Assembly: GCA_050949725.1 (NCBI GenBank)
Contig: JBMNGH010000003.1
Location: 124,001-188,000, forward strand
Reading direction: 5' to 3'
DNA: 64,000 nucleotides
From: JBMNGH01 sp050949725
GTDB taxonomy: Bacteria > Bacillota > Thermosediminibacteria > Thermosediminibacterales > Tepidanaerobacteraceae
Positions within the stretch are counted from its first letter, which is position 1; every line of letters begins with the position of its first letter. Under the pieces are notes generated by a model. The model did not search any database, was not told the DNA's origin, and saw nothing but the letters and a program-made list of their open reading frames with translations. The position numbers and the translations under genes were made by a program. Below are positions 54,184 through 62,943 of this stretch, in pieces.

Positions 54184-54206
54184 CCTTATAAAGAGTGAGG
54201 TTTTTT
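54179..54206 (+). terminator. Plus-strand terminator-like hairpin
   Basis: CCTCAC ... GTGAGG followed by TTTTTT. It overlaps the start of the lysine riboswitch on the other strand; no plus-strand gene precedes it closely. Confidence 0.45.
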
Positions 54207-54358
54207 CTATTTAATTTAACTATAGTCTATAACAACCTGCTGTGTCTGTCAACCCTTACATGCATTTGTTTAAATTAGGCAAAATGAAAAGGAAAAAAGA
54301 TTTTACCATAATTTAGTTGATTTTTTTGTAAAAAATTGATATAATTAGTAAAATTATG

Positions 54359-54436
54359 TTGGCAAACTCTCCGAAAGGAGCGGGCGCAAAGCTATGGGCC
54401 TAAGGCAATTTTTTGCTAAGGCCGCCAAGCTGCCGG
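54359..54436 (+). ncRNA. Cyclic di-GMP-I riboswitch (GEMM-I)
   Basis: The sequence contains GGCAAACTC, a GAAA tetraloop (CTCCGAAAGGAG), GGGCGCAAAGCTATGGGCCT AA and closes with AGCTGCC. These are the conserved strings of the class I c-di-GMP aptamer. It lies 67 bases before the chemoreceptor start codon. A short CGGCGTCAAAGCCG hairpin followed by TACTGTTTTT may be the expression platform. Confidence 0.94.
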
Positions 54437-54502
54437 CGTCAAAGCCGTACTGTTTTTATGCCCGCTAGGCCTTTTTATTTTGTCCAAAAGGGGGTTATTT
54501 TT

Positions 54503-56476
54503 TTGTTAAAAAGTATTAGATCGAGGTTTACAGTATTTTTAGTCCTCATGGCAGTAATTCCGCTTATAGCTATGGGTGTCGTCACTCAGTATCTTTTTAA
54601 AGATTCAATGACACAAGAGATACAGGAAAAGTCAACAATTGTATGTAATAATTTAGTCGACAATATCAATATTTTTATAGAACAAAATAAAAGTGTCTTA
54701 TCCTCACTGGCTCTTACTCGAGCGGTCAGGGATTTTGACAAAGATTTGGAGTTTTTCCTGAGTGACGTATTTGTCCAAAGCCCTCAGATTTTAAGGATTA
54801 CCGCCGCAAGGACTACGGGTGAGTTTATTACCGTGCCTAACGCAACCTATGAAGAAGAATACGATGTTACAAATGAAGACTGGTTCAAAAGTGCAGTCCA
54901 TAGGGAAGTATTTATATCAAACGTAAAGTTTGACAGCTCTTTCTCTGCCCCAATAATTTCCCTATCAAGCCCTATCAGATCAAGATCTTCCAATGAGACT
55001 ATCGGTGTGCTGTGCTTGGACTTATCATTATCTTCATTCAATCAAACCGTCGCAAATATGGATATTGGAAAGCAAGGGCTTGCGTTTATCTGTGACCAAG
55101 ACGGGGAAGTGATAGCACATAAGGAATTCGAATTGGTTAAAGCAAAAACGAATATGGCAGAACATGCTTTTGTAAAAGATGCCCTTGAGGGCAACTCAGG
55201 ATTTACAACATACAAAGACGAATCTGGTGTAGACCAATTTGTGGCTTACTCCCGCCATAAAACGACAGGCTGGGGCATTTTTGTACAGCAACCCGTTTCT
55301 GAAACATTTGCACATGTAAACCAAGTCACAAACACAACCATGGCTATTGTTGGCATCATGCTAATACTCAGTATTATCCTGGGCTCTTTCGTTGGAAAAG
55401 CTATCACAAAGCCTATCACACGATTGGTAGAGCACACAAATTCGGTCTCCAAAGGAAACCTGGCCGAAATAAATCAAATCAAAGGTTTTGCAGAAATAGA
55501 GGCCTTGTCTTCTTCATTTAACAAGATGGTGAGCAGCCTAAAGACAATAGTAAATGAGGTCATACAATCAGCCGAAACCCTTTCTGCGTCGGCACAGGAA
55601 TTAGCTTCAGGTGCTGAACAGACCAACCAAGCAACTCAACAAGTGGCAGGCGCCATACAACAGATTGCGGCAGGTGCTAACGAGCAAGCTAAAAAACTAT
55701 CCGAGATATCGGAAATAATAGGGGAATTGGAATCCTCGAATGACACAGTCGACCACAATGCTAAGTCAGCTGTAAACCTGACATCCGAAATGTCGAAAAA
55801 CGCCGATAACAGTCGCTCCAGCATAAATAGCGCAACGGAAAAGATGGATAGCATCAAATCTACTGTTGACAGGTTGAGTGGCAATATAAAAGGGCTTGAT
55901 GTAAGTATACAAAAAATAGGAGTAATGGTGGACCTGATAATGGAAATCGTTGATCAGACAAACCTGCTCTCGCTCAATGCATCTATTGAAGCAGCAAGGG
56001 CAGGAGAGCATGGCAGAGGCTTTGCCGTAGTAGCAGATGAGGTGAGAAAACTTGCTGAACAGTCAGGTGAAACCGCAAAACAGATATCTGACTTGGTAAG
56101 GCAAATACAACAAAATAGCAAGAATGCGGTTGATGCAATGGCTGAAAGTCTGAAAGAAGTAGATGAGGGTAGAAACTATATGGGTGATGTAAATAATAAA
56201 ATGGTTGCCCTTCAAAAATTGGTCGATTACGTAACATCAAGTGCAAAAGATATTTCAAGTGAGATAACATCCCAAAATGAAAAAATGGATCATGTAGTAG
56301 ATATGGTCAATAATATATCAAGTATTTCCCAGGAAACCGCTGCAGGCACTCAACAGGTATCTGCTTCAGCAGAGGAACAAACCGCTACAATGGAAAATAT
56401 CGAAGCTTCTGCAAGGGAACTGGCTAAGCTTTCAGAAAACCTGACCATGCTCGTCAGTAAATTTAATTCGAATTAA
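54503..56476 (+). CDS. Methyl-accepting chemotaxis protein (dCache sensor)
   Basis: The protein of about 657 residues has a first membrane segment (8-30), an extracellular dCache-type sensor domain (35-270), a second membrane segment (about 275-298, AIVGIMLILSIILGSF), a HAMP domain and a cytoplasmic signalling domain whose tip is LNASIEAARAGEHGRGFAVV near residue 487. The TTG at 54503 is chosen since AAAAGGGGG lies ten bases before it; the longer frame from 54413 overlaps the riboswitch. It is controlled by c-di-GMP through the leader. Confidence 0.94.
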   Translation: MLKSIRSRFTVFLVLMAVIPLIAMGVVTQYLFKDSMTQEIQEKSTIVCNNLVDNINIFIEQNKSVLSSLALTRAVRDFDKDLEFFLSDVFVQSPQILRITAARTTGEFITVPNATYEEEYDVTNEDWFKSAVHREVFISNVKFDSSFSAPIISLSSPIRSRSSNETIGVLCLDLSLSSFNQTVANMDIGKQGLAFICDQDGEVIAHKEFELVKAKTNMAEHAFVKDALEGNSGFTTYKDESGVDQFVAYSRHKTTGWGIFVQQPVSETFAHVNQVTNTTMAIVGIMLILSIILGSFVGKAITKPITRLVEHTNSVSKGNLAEINQIKGFAEIEALSSSFNKMVSSLKTIVNEVIQSAETLSASAQELASGAEQTNQATQQVAGAIQQIAAGANEQAKKLSEISEIIGELESSNDTVDHNAKSAVNLTSEMSKNADNSRSSINSATEKMDSIKSTVDRLSGNIKGLDVSIQKIGVMVDLIMEIVDQTNLLSLNASIEAARAGEHGRGFAVVADEVRKLAEQSGETAKQISDLVRQIQQNSKNAVDAMAESLKEVDEGRNYMGDVNNKMVALQKLVDYVTSSAKDISSEITSQNEKMDHVVDMVNNISSISQETAAGTQQVSASAEEQTATMENIEASARELAKLSENLTMLVSKFNSN

Positions 56477-56482
56477 TGCTTC

Positions 56483-56513
56483 AAAATGGCCGTGCAAAAT
56501 GCACGGCCATTTT
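56483..56513. terminator. Bidirectional terminator
   Basis: AAAATGGCCGTGC and GCACGGCCATTTT form a perfect 13-bp stem between the convergent chemoreceptor and methyltransferase genes. Confidence 0.9.
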
Positions 56514-56582
56514 GAATTATATGTCAAATACCGGTAAATAAGGGTCTACTTGCCCATACCACATCAGTACCTGTATCATATA

Positions 56583-57065
56583 TCAGTTTTTAGATGGCCC
56601 TTTTGTATTAAGTCCGGGAAAACCAGTCTGACGGAGAACTTCATATACAGCTACTGCAACACTATTGGATAAATTTAGAGAACGAGCATCTTCGGCCATC
56701 GGTATTCTTATACATCTATCAGGAAACTTGTGCAGAATTTCAGCAGGCAGCCCTGCTGTTTCCTTTCCAAAGACAAGATAAGAATTCGGCTCATATACTA
56801 TATCTGAATAACACTTCTTTGCCTTAGTAGTCAAAAAATACATATTCGCATCCCTGTTTTTTGCATCGAAATCTTCAAAATCGATATAATACCTGACATC
56901 AACCAAAGACCAATAGTCGAGGCCTGCCCTTTTGAGATACTTGTCTTCAATAGAAAACCCAAGAGGACCCACAAGATGCAGCACAGCCCCCGTGGCAGCA
57001 CATGTTCTCGCAATATTTCCTGTGTTTTGTGGTATCTCAGGCTCAACGAGTACTACATTCAGCAT
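56583..57065 (-). CDS. trmL: tRNA (cytidine/uridine-2'-O-)-methyltransferase TrmL
   Basis: The 160-residue SPOUT methyltransferase has LNVVLVEPEIPQNTGNIART, YLVFGKETAGLPAEIL and IPMAEDARSLNLSNSVAVAV YE, the three SpoU motifs that form the knotted SAM site. It methylates the wobble nucleotide of leucine tRNAs. The start at 57065 matches the family; the upstream frame from 57095 has no support. Confidence 0.95.
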   Translation of the reverse strand: MLNVVLVEPEIPQNTGNIARTCAATGAVLHLVGPLGFSIEDKYLKRAGLDYWSLVDVRYYIDFEDFDAKNRDANMYFLTTKAKKCYSDIVYEPNSYLVFGKETAGLPAEILHKFPDRCIRIPMAEDARSLNLSNSVAVAVYEVLRQTGFPGLNTKGPSKN

Positions 57066-57250
57066 TATGCAACATCCCCAAGTTCTTTTGTTCATGGCAC
57101 AAACCCTTAGACATGAAAATTCTTATATAATCGATTAAACTCGGTCTCATATCATATACAAAAAATTCAATTTAAATAAGAACTCCATCCGACAACGCAA
57201 TAAAAGATTGCTGTCGGGCATCGGGAACCTTGTTTTTCACAAATAACAAA

Positions 57251-57272
57251 AAGTCCGGTATCTACCGGACTT
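57251..57272 (-). terminator. Terminator of the zinc-ribbon gene
   Basis: AAGTCCGGTA and TACCGGACTT form a 10-bp stem followed on the minus strand by TTTTTG. Confidence 0.9.
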
Positions 57273-57281
57273 CATTACATC

Positions 57282-57581
57282 TTAATCATCTTGGGCCGTG
57301 CGATGATTTTGATAACACGTGCTGCAATATACAGGCCTATCGTTTCTCGGCTTAAACGGAACTTGAGTGAGAGCCCCGCAGTCTGCGCAGACAGCATCGT
57401 ACATCTGCCTGTTATTCCTCCTCATCTCGCTCATTCTCTGCTTACGGGCATCTCTGCACGTTTTGCAGCGGCTGGGTTCGTTTTCAAAACCCTTCTCTGC
57501 ATAAAATTCCTGCTCGCCGGCTGTGAATACGAACTCATTGCCACACTCTTTGCACACTAATGTTTTGTCCTGAAATGCCAT
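57282..57581 (-). CDS. Zinc-ribbon protein
   Basis: The 99-residue protein has two zinc sites of the CxxC type: CKECGNEF with CKTCRDARK, and CADCGALTQVPFKP with CSTCYQNH. The phrase FTAGEQEFYAEKGFENEPSR C is conserved among clostridial zinc-ribbon proteins of unknown function. A long GC-rich leader (57660-57745) precedes it. Confidence 0.88.
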   Translation of the reverse strand: MAFQDKTLVCKECGNEFVFTAGEQEFYAEKGFENEPSRCKTCRDARKQRMSEMRRNNRQMYDAVCADCGALTQVPFKPRNDRPVYCSTCYQNHRTAQDD

Positions 57582-57659
57582 TAAAAAAATCCCTCACTTT
57601 TAAATAAGTATACTTGGCATTTCCTTAGCTGACCTGGTCTTTCCCTAAAAAATATTTTT

Positions 57660-57745
57660 GCCGTGTACAATGAGTGTGCACCACCCCGGGAGTCGTTTCG
57701 CCTACGGCCCTGGCATCGACTTTCAACCACAGACCTAAGTTATGC
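57660..57745 (-). ncRNA. GC-rich structured leader of the zinc-ribbon gene (unidentified RNA)
   Basis: The region is clearly richer in G+C than its surroundings. The minus strand can pair GTCG with CGAC and GCC with GGC in GTCGATGCCAGGGCCGTAGG CGAAACGAC, then continues CTCCCGGGGTGGTGCACAC. It stands about 80-160 bases upstream of the zinc-ribbon start codon. It does not match a riboswitch class that I can recall. Confidence 0.4.
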
Positions 57746-57811
57746 CTTAGTTAATTATACATTTAATAGTCAAAAAATGCAAGAAATATTGCTGATAATT
57801 TACAACAATTT

Positions 57812-58267
57812 TTACTTTTTAGTATCTATAAACGCCCCATCATTCGGATGACTACCTATAATACCATATCCTTTCATGGCATTACTTGTTTGTTTCAGTT
57901 TCGAAATATAATCCGAAATTTGGACCATTAATTTACCTGCTTTGCATATATTCTCATTTTCAAGCTGACTTATTTCATTTAGGCAAGTTACTATTTCCTC
58001 ATAAATATGACCAAGTCTATCTCTTCTCCCCGCCATATTTTTAATAAATACATTTAAGTCTCGATTATGTAATACTGAAAGTTCCCTATCGATTTTGTCT
58101 GATTCATCGATTTCTCGCTGCCTCATGTCCAATGTAACCTCAAGCCCGCCGGTATCTCCAAGATCCAAAAGCTCCGAAACAGTGGCAGTATGACCGAGTA
58201 TGGTTTTTAAACAATCAAGCTTTTTTTGCATAAGCCCATAAATTTCATTTTCATCAGTAGAGCTCAT
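57812..58267 (-). CDS. FlgN/FliT-like flagellar chaperone candidate
   Basis: The 151-residue protein is nearly all helical and acidic, with LMQKKLDCLKTILGHTATVS near the start and EIVTCLNEISQLENENICKA later. It overlaps fliS by four bases. Helical FliT/FlgN-type chaperones follow fliS in many Clostridia, and size and place fit, but no firm family motif is visible. Confidence 0.6.
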   Translation of the reverse strand: MSSTDENEIYGLMQKKLDCLKTILGHTATVSELLDLGDTGGLEVTLDMRQREIDESDKIDRELSVLHNRDLNVFIKNMAGRRDRLGHIYEEIVTCLNEISQLENENICKAGKLMVQISDYISKLKQTSNAMKGYGIIGSHPNDGAFIDTKK

Positions 58268-58644
58268 TTTACCAGGCTCTCCTTTTTATTTGAAATGGCT
58301 TCCAGCCATGTTTCTTTCATCTCTTTTACAATCGGCTCAATTTCTTCTAAAATCGCAATGTCCTTCTTTATATTGGCATCAACTAGTCTGCTGTGTAGAA
58401 AATCGTATATTCTGCTCAAACCCATAGAGACTTCATGCTCCATATCAAGGCTCATGTTCAATTCAGTTACTAAATCCTGTGCCCTCAAAATATTTTTGTG
58501 CGCACCTTTAATATCTTTTTTGCGCAATGATTCCTTTGCGGCTTCAATAAATCTTATTATGCCGTCATACATCATTATGAGCAGTTTTTCAGGTGAAGCA
58601 AGCATAACTGAATTCATCTTGTACTGTTGATATGCGTTCATCAT
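58264..58644 (-). CDS. fliS: Flagellin chaperone FliS
   Basis: The 126-residue protein reads NAYQQYKMNSVMLASPEKLL IMMYDG and then AHKNILRAQDLVTELNMSLD MEHE, the FliS signature. It binds the C-terminus of flagellin and prevents early polymerisation. It follows fliD by 22 bases. Confidence 0.96.
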   Translation of the reverse strand: MMNAYQQYKMNSVMLASPEKLLIMMYDGIIRFIEAAKESLRKKDIKGAHKNILRAQDLVTELNMSLDMEHEVSMGLSRIYDFLHSRLVDANIKKDIAILEEIEPIVKEMKETWLEAISNKKESLVK

Positions 58645-58666
58645 AAAAAATGCCCCCCTTAAGGTC

Positions 58667-60562
58667 TTACTGTCCCGAATAAAGTCCTAGCTGTGTGGCA
58701 AGCCACATGCTCTGTTGGTTCATGTAATTAATGGCCTTTTCCATCTCGGTGAACTGACGCCAGTAACGCTCTTCTGTCCTTATAAGGCGCTCTTCAAAAT
58801 CCGTTATGCGCTCTTCCATATCTTTTATCTGTTTTGCTAAAATGCTGTTGTCATATTTTTGGAACTCTCCGCCACCGGCTTTTTCTGTGATCTGTTCCAT
58901 TCCTGACTTCAAGATATCGTAAAGCCTTATAGCGACCCCGCTGTCATCTGATCCTGTACCGCTCGAGTTAAATATTCTCATAACTGCATCTGCATCCTTT
59001 GCAAGAGCCTCTCTCAATTTCGCCTCGTTTAAATAAAGCTTGCCCTGTTCAGTATAAGAACCTGTCGTAATGCCGAGCGACACAAGTGAATTCATATCAG
59101 AAGGAAGACCATCGATCGGTGTATAAACCGCAATTCGCATTTTGCTTATAAGGCCAGAAAGCATAGAATCCGACCTCAAAAGGCCGCTCTTTGCTCTTTC
59201 CTCCCAAAGCTCGATTTCTTTTTCACTCATCTCCTTTTTCTGTGTCTCAGTAAGAGGAAGGTAATCCCTGAACCTTTCTTCAGCAAGTTTCCGATTTATT
59301 TCTTCTACCGTCTCATTGTATATCTGTAAATAATTTTTGATCGTTTCAACAACCTGATCCGGATCGTTTTCCACTTTTATGAGCGCTTGTTCATCTGCAC
59401 TCATTTCTTCCTTCAGGGTAAACTGTATCCCGTTCAATATAAAATTGTTTGAAGTCTTTTCAACAACGGTTCCGTCAAAAATTACTTTCGCATTTTCCCC
59501 GGTTACCGTCAATCCTGTCTCCATGCCAAGAGCGTCAAGAAAATTCCCTTCGATGTCCTCCACTTTTATCCGGGCGGTTTTGCCCATTTCTTTAGAGACA
59601 AATACGATCTTATCAGTAACATTGTCGTAATACGCCCTTACATTTACATCTTCGTCTGAACTGATCTCAGATAAGATGTCTCCTAGACCGTAATTTGCGT
59701 GTTGCCCGCCCTCGCTCAAGTCGAACGTAAACTGTTTGTCATTGATTTTAAAAGATATTTTATGACCAACTTCGTGTTTAAAGGGGTTTACCCTGAACCC
59801 TTGTGCCTCATCGCGAAGAGGTGACCCCAAAGATATAATAGAGCGACTTCCGTCCGCAAAGCCCAGCGCATGTAGTGCATCGTTTTGATCAGAACTGTTA
59901 AGAACAACTAGGAACTTATGGTCTCCGCTTGGAGAAATGATGAGCCTTTTTTGTTCTCCTCCCGATACTTCCTCCAAGCTTACAGTAAGCCTACCATCTC
60001 CGTAAAGGCTGTCGATTTTTACCTGTATGTCAGCAGCCAGGTCTTCAAGTGTATAACCTGAGCTCCCATCAATCGTATATGTGTTCGGGTCAAGGCTAAT
60101 CGTCCTCTTTACCCCGTCAATAGTAATATCAAAGTTACTGTTTGAAGCAGTTATCTCTACATCTGTAAGCCCTTTTCCTACAAGGCCTCGAGATATCGAT
60201 GTATCACTTTTCATCTCTGCACTTTTGGCCAGCTGTTCCACCCTGAAGCTGTAGGTTGCGGGAATAGCAGACGAACCTGCGCTTGCAGAAAAGAAGACGT
60301 CTGAAGGGCTGCTGTCCGATAACGTGCTCACTGTGTTATACCTTAAATAATTGCTCTGAAGCCTCATGTCAAATGTATGGTTGTACAAGGTCCTCAGCTT
60401 TAAGTTGATATTCCGAAAATCTGCCTTCTGCCACTCCAAGATTTGTTTTTGCTGGTACAGTTTGTCAACCCGCATACGCTCAGCTTTCATGAGATCTGAC
60501 ACAATCTGGTCTATGTCCATTCCGGAAGCCAACCCACCTATTCGCATCGGGCTGTATGTCAT
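58667..60562 (-). CDS. fliD: Flagellar cap protein FliD
   Basis: The 631-residue protein has the FliD N-terminal domain (RIGGLASGMDIDQIVSDLMK, RVDKLYQQKQILEWQKADFR) and the C-terminal domain with SLGITTGSYTEQGKLYLNEA and a coiled-coil end (DMEERITDFEERLIRTEERY). It is exported and forms the cap that guides flagellin assembly. The length is above the usual 450-550 owing to a longer middle part. Confidence 0.95.
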   Translation of the reverse strand: MTYSPMRIGGLASGMDIDQIVSDLMKAERMRVDKLYQQKQILEWQKADFRNINLKLRTLYNHTFDMRLQSNYLRYNTVSTLSDSSPSDVFFSASAGSSAIPATYSFRVEQLAKSAEMKSDTSISRGLVGKGLTDVEITASNSNFDITIDGVKRTISLDPNTYTIDGSSGYTLEDLAADIQVKIDSLYGDGRLTVSLEEVSGGEQKRLIISPSGDHKFLVVLNSSDQNDALHALGFADGSRSIISLGSPLRDEAQGFRVNPFKHEVGHKISFKINDKQFTFDLSEGGQHANYGLGDILSEISSDEDVNVRAYYDNVTDKIVFVSKEMGKTARIKVEDIEGNFLDALGMETGLTVTGENAKVIFDGTVVEKTSNNFILNGIQFTLKEEMSADEQALIKVENDPDQVVETIKNYLQIYNETVEEINRKLAEERFRDYLPLTETQKKEMSEKEIELWEERAKSGLLRSDSMLSGLISKMRIAVYTPIDGLPSDMNSLVSLGITTGSYTEQGKLYLNEAKLREALAKDADAVMRIFNSSGTGSDDSGVAIRLYDILKSGMEQITEKAGGGEFQKYDNSILAKQIKDMEERITDFEERLIRTEERYWRQFTEMEKAINYMNQQSMWLATQLGLYSGQ

Positions 60563-60586
60563 ATTGCTTCACCTCCCGCCATATTT

Positions 60587-60952
60587 TCATACCTTTTTGT
60601 CAACTATCAGGCCAGCCTGTATCCAGAGCTCGGCTATTAGATCGAGAAATTTTTCCGGAGGTATCTCCGAAATAAGTTCATCACTCGTCTTATCGTATAC
60701 CTTTACCATAATCCTTTTTGTTTCATCGTGGACCTTAAATTCAAGTCTTGTATGAGTCAAATCCTTCGGAAAACACCTTAGGCTTTCAATTATCAGGTTG
60801 TAATCTTCTTCTCCAACCGTATCTTTAAAGTCGATTGCAGCAAAATCCCCTTCTTTTGCGGTGGTATTTACTCTTGAAAAAGTTGCGGTGTTTTCCCTGG
60901 AAATACTGCCGAAACTAAAATCGTTCTGTGGCGATGTAGGGTTGATTTTCAA
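60587..60952 (-). CDS. flaG: FlaG family protein
   Basis: The 121-residue protein ends LEFKVHDETKRIMVKVYDKT SDELISEIPPEKFLDLIAEL, the FlaG signature (VKV.D..T.EVIR.IPPE). FlaG affects filament length. It is between flagellin and fliD as in most Gram-positive flagellar clusters. Confidence 0.93.
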   Translation of the reverse strand: MKINPTSPQNDFSFGSISRENTATFSRVNTTAKEGDFAAIDFKDTVGEEDYNLIIESLRCFPKDLTHTRLEFKVHDETKRIMVKVYDKTSDELISEIPPEKFLDLIAELWIQAGLIVDKKV

Positions 60953-61057
60953 ATAATATCACCCCGCTTGTTTTATATGCAAATTTATTTTAAGGCCCGG
61001 CGTATACCGCCGGGCTTGTCGTGATACTGTCAGCCGCTGACCCTTACTAGTGAACTT

Positions 61058-62446
61058 TTAACCCAAAAGCTTAAGAACCGTCTGTGGCGCCATGTTTGCC
61101 TGGGCGAGCATCGCCGTCGCAGCCTGCATGAGTATGTTCTGCTTCGTAAACTCCATCATCTCCTGCGCCATATCTACGTCACGTATACGGGATTCCGCAG
61201 CTTGAAGGTTCTCTGCTGACGTGTCAAGGTTCCTTATGGTATGCTCAAGACGGTTTTGATATGCACCTAGTTTGGACCTTTCAGCTGAAACGGTTTCAAT
61301 AGCATTTTGAATAGTCGTAATAGCAGCACTGGCACCTTCTTGTGTCATGATACCGCCTACAGAATCCTTTGTTACATTGTCTACTTTAAGTGAACCAAGT
61401 CCAAGGCCTCCAGCTTCACCAAGTTGATAAGCATCTGCTACGGTAAGTGCTGTTGCGCCAGATTTAGCCTTCGAGGACTCCGCTACCGTCATCTTGTACG
61501 TCGTCTATCGCATACCAGCCACTACCTACTTGTACTGCAACAATATTGCCACCAGCGTCTTGTAATACGGTTTGGTCTGCAACACCTGCAACTTCTGCTG
61601 TCCCTTCTGTATAAAACCCTTCTAAGCTGTCAATCGTATGACCTTGTGTTACATCAAGTGCTGTTGCGCCAGTTTACCTGAGGTTTCCGCTACCGTCATC
61701 TTGTACGTCGTCTATCGCATACCAGTCACTACCTACTTGTACTGCACAATATTGCCAGGCTAGCGTCCTTCGTACATACGTTGTTTGATAGTCTGCTAAG
61801 CATCCTAGTTCAAGCTTCGTAGCCTTGTCTTCCTTGCTGTTCAACAGCATACTCAGCAGACATCTACTGGTTCTCACAATACCTGGCCACTAATCTGCTT
61901 TCACATCAGAAATATTGCTTGCACTGCAGACGCTGCTTTGTCATCTCTACAATTCCCAATGAACTATGATCCATTGCCCCAATGCTAACGAATTTGTTGC
62001 TTTGCACCTATATGGAATTTATTCTACTGTTCCACCGTTAATAATTTCGTGTGTTAAATTCTGTGTTGTTAGCTATCCTAGTCAATTTCATCGATCAATT
62101 CGTTCATTTCTTTCTGTATTTCTGAACGGTCAACATTGATATTCGTGTCACTTGAAGCCTGGACAGCGAGCTCTCTCATTCTCTGAAGTATTTCGTGGAC
62201 TTCAGCAAGGGCACCCTCTGCTGTCTGAATTAGTGAGATACCGTCTTGTGCGTTCTTTGATGCCATTCTAAGACCGCGTATTTGTGCACGCATCTTTTCG
62301 GAAATGGCAAGCCCAGCTGCATCGTCGCCTGCTCTGTTGATCCTTAATCCTGATGATAATTTTTCCAGAGATTTTGCAGTGTTAGTGTTGTTGATACCCA
62401 ACTGGCGATGAGTATTCAAGGCCATGATGTTGTTACTGATTCTCAT
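61058..62446 (-). pseudogene. hag: Flagellin with intact ends and a frameshifted, duplicated centre
   Basis: The N-terminal part (62446-62078) reads MRISNNIMALNTHRQLGINN and continues to MNELIDEID before TAG. The C-terminal part (61492-61058) ends QNILMQAATAMLAQANMAPQ TVLKLLG, as in normal flagellins. Between them several one-base indels break the frame; correct readings such as RIANNTEFNTRKLL can be recovered by shifting. The centre contains two copies of AVQVGSxWYAIDDVQDDGSG (61485-61560 and 61685-61765). Either the gene has decayed, or the sequence contains errors over a repetitive domain. Confidence 0.85.
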
Positions 62447-62473
62447 CTTTAAATTCCTCCCTGACTTTTATTC

Positions 62474-62489
62474 CCCGCTTCCCTGCGGG
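62474..62489 (-). promoter_or_regulatory. CsrA-binding-type hairpin in the flagellin leader
   Basis: On the minus strand CCCGC-AGGGAA-GCGGG forms a 5-bp stem with AGGGA in the loop. The ribosome binding site CAGGGAGGAA just downstream has a second AGGGA. This two-site layout is that of the Bacillus subtilis hag leader regulated by CsrA and FliW. Confidence 0.65.
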
Positions 62490-62500
62490 CATTTTAATTT

Positions 62501-62518
62501 TTCAGTTGGCCAACTGAA
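62501..62518. repeat. Perfect 18-bp palindrome in the flagellin leader
   Basis: TTCAGTTGGCCAACTGAA is self-complementary over its full length. It lies between the sigma-28 promoter and the CsrA-type hairpin and would form either a tight hairpin in RNA or a protein site in DNA. Confidence 0.8.
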
Positions 62519-62533
62519 CATGTCTCAACATTA

Positions 62534-62560
62534 TTATCGGTATTTAGCCCTGAACCTTTA
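62534..62560 (-). promoter_or_regulatory. Sigma-28 (SigD) promoter of flagellin
   Basis: On the minus strand TAAAGGTT-N11-ACCGATAA matches the TAAAGTTT-N11-GCCGATAA consensus in 14 of 16 positions, about 90 bases upstream of the flagellin start codon. Confidence 0.9.
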
Positions 62561-62943
62561 ATCTTCTGACTTATGATTTATAGCGTTTTTCATCATTTTT
62601 TTGCGTTTATCTTTGAGTTTTTCCATTGTTTGGCTTGTTTTTACCTATGCTCTCCTGCTGTAAAGAAATATTTATGTAAATTAGCTCCTTTATACCATAT
62701 TTCTATTATGAATATACGATTAAAAAACAATATCGAATAAAAAAAGCTCTTCTCCCTTAAAAAAGAAATAAACCGCAATAATGCGGTTAAGAATTTCATG
62801 TACATTACAGCTTTTTTGTCTACAGTCAAATGATTGGTCTTAGAAATCGTATAGTACATGGTTATCATCAGATTTCTGATGAAAGACTTTACGAAACAGT
62901 CTCAACTTGGGTTATATACTTTGATTTTGCCAGAGTATTCCCA

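Larger units (their letters stand above)
62447..62943. other. Flagellin leader and upstream region
   Basis: The part near the gene carries the sigma-28 promoter, palindrome and CsrA-type hairpin listed separately. From about 62600 to 62940 I see no convincing gene; a 75-codon minus-strand frame there lacks support. Confidence 0.6.

Noticed and set aside
62641..62868. 75-codon minus-strand ORF upstream of flagellin
   Set aside because: No ribosome binding site or similarity; it lies in AT-rich intergenic DNA.
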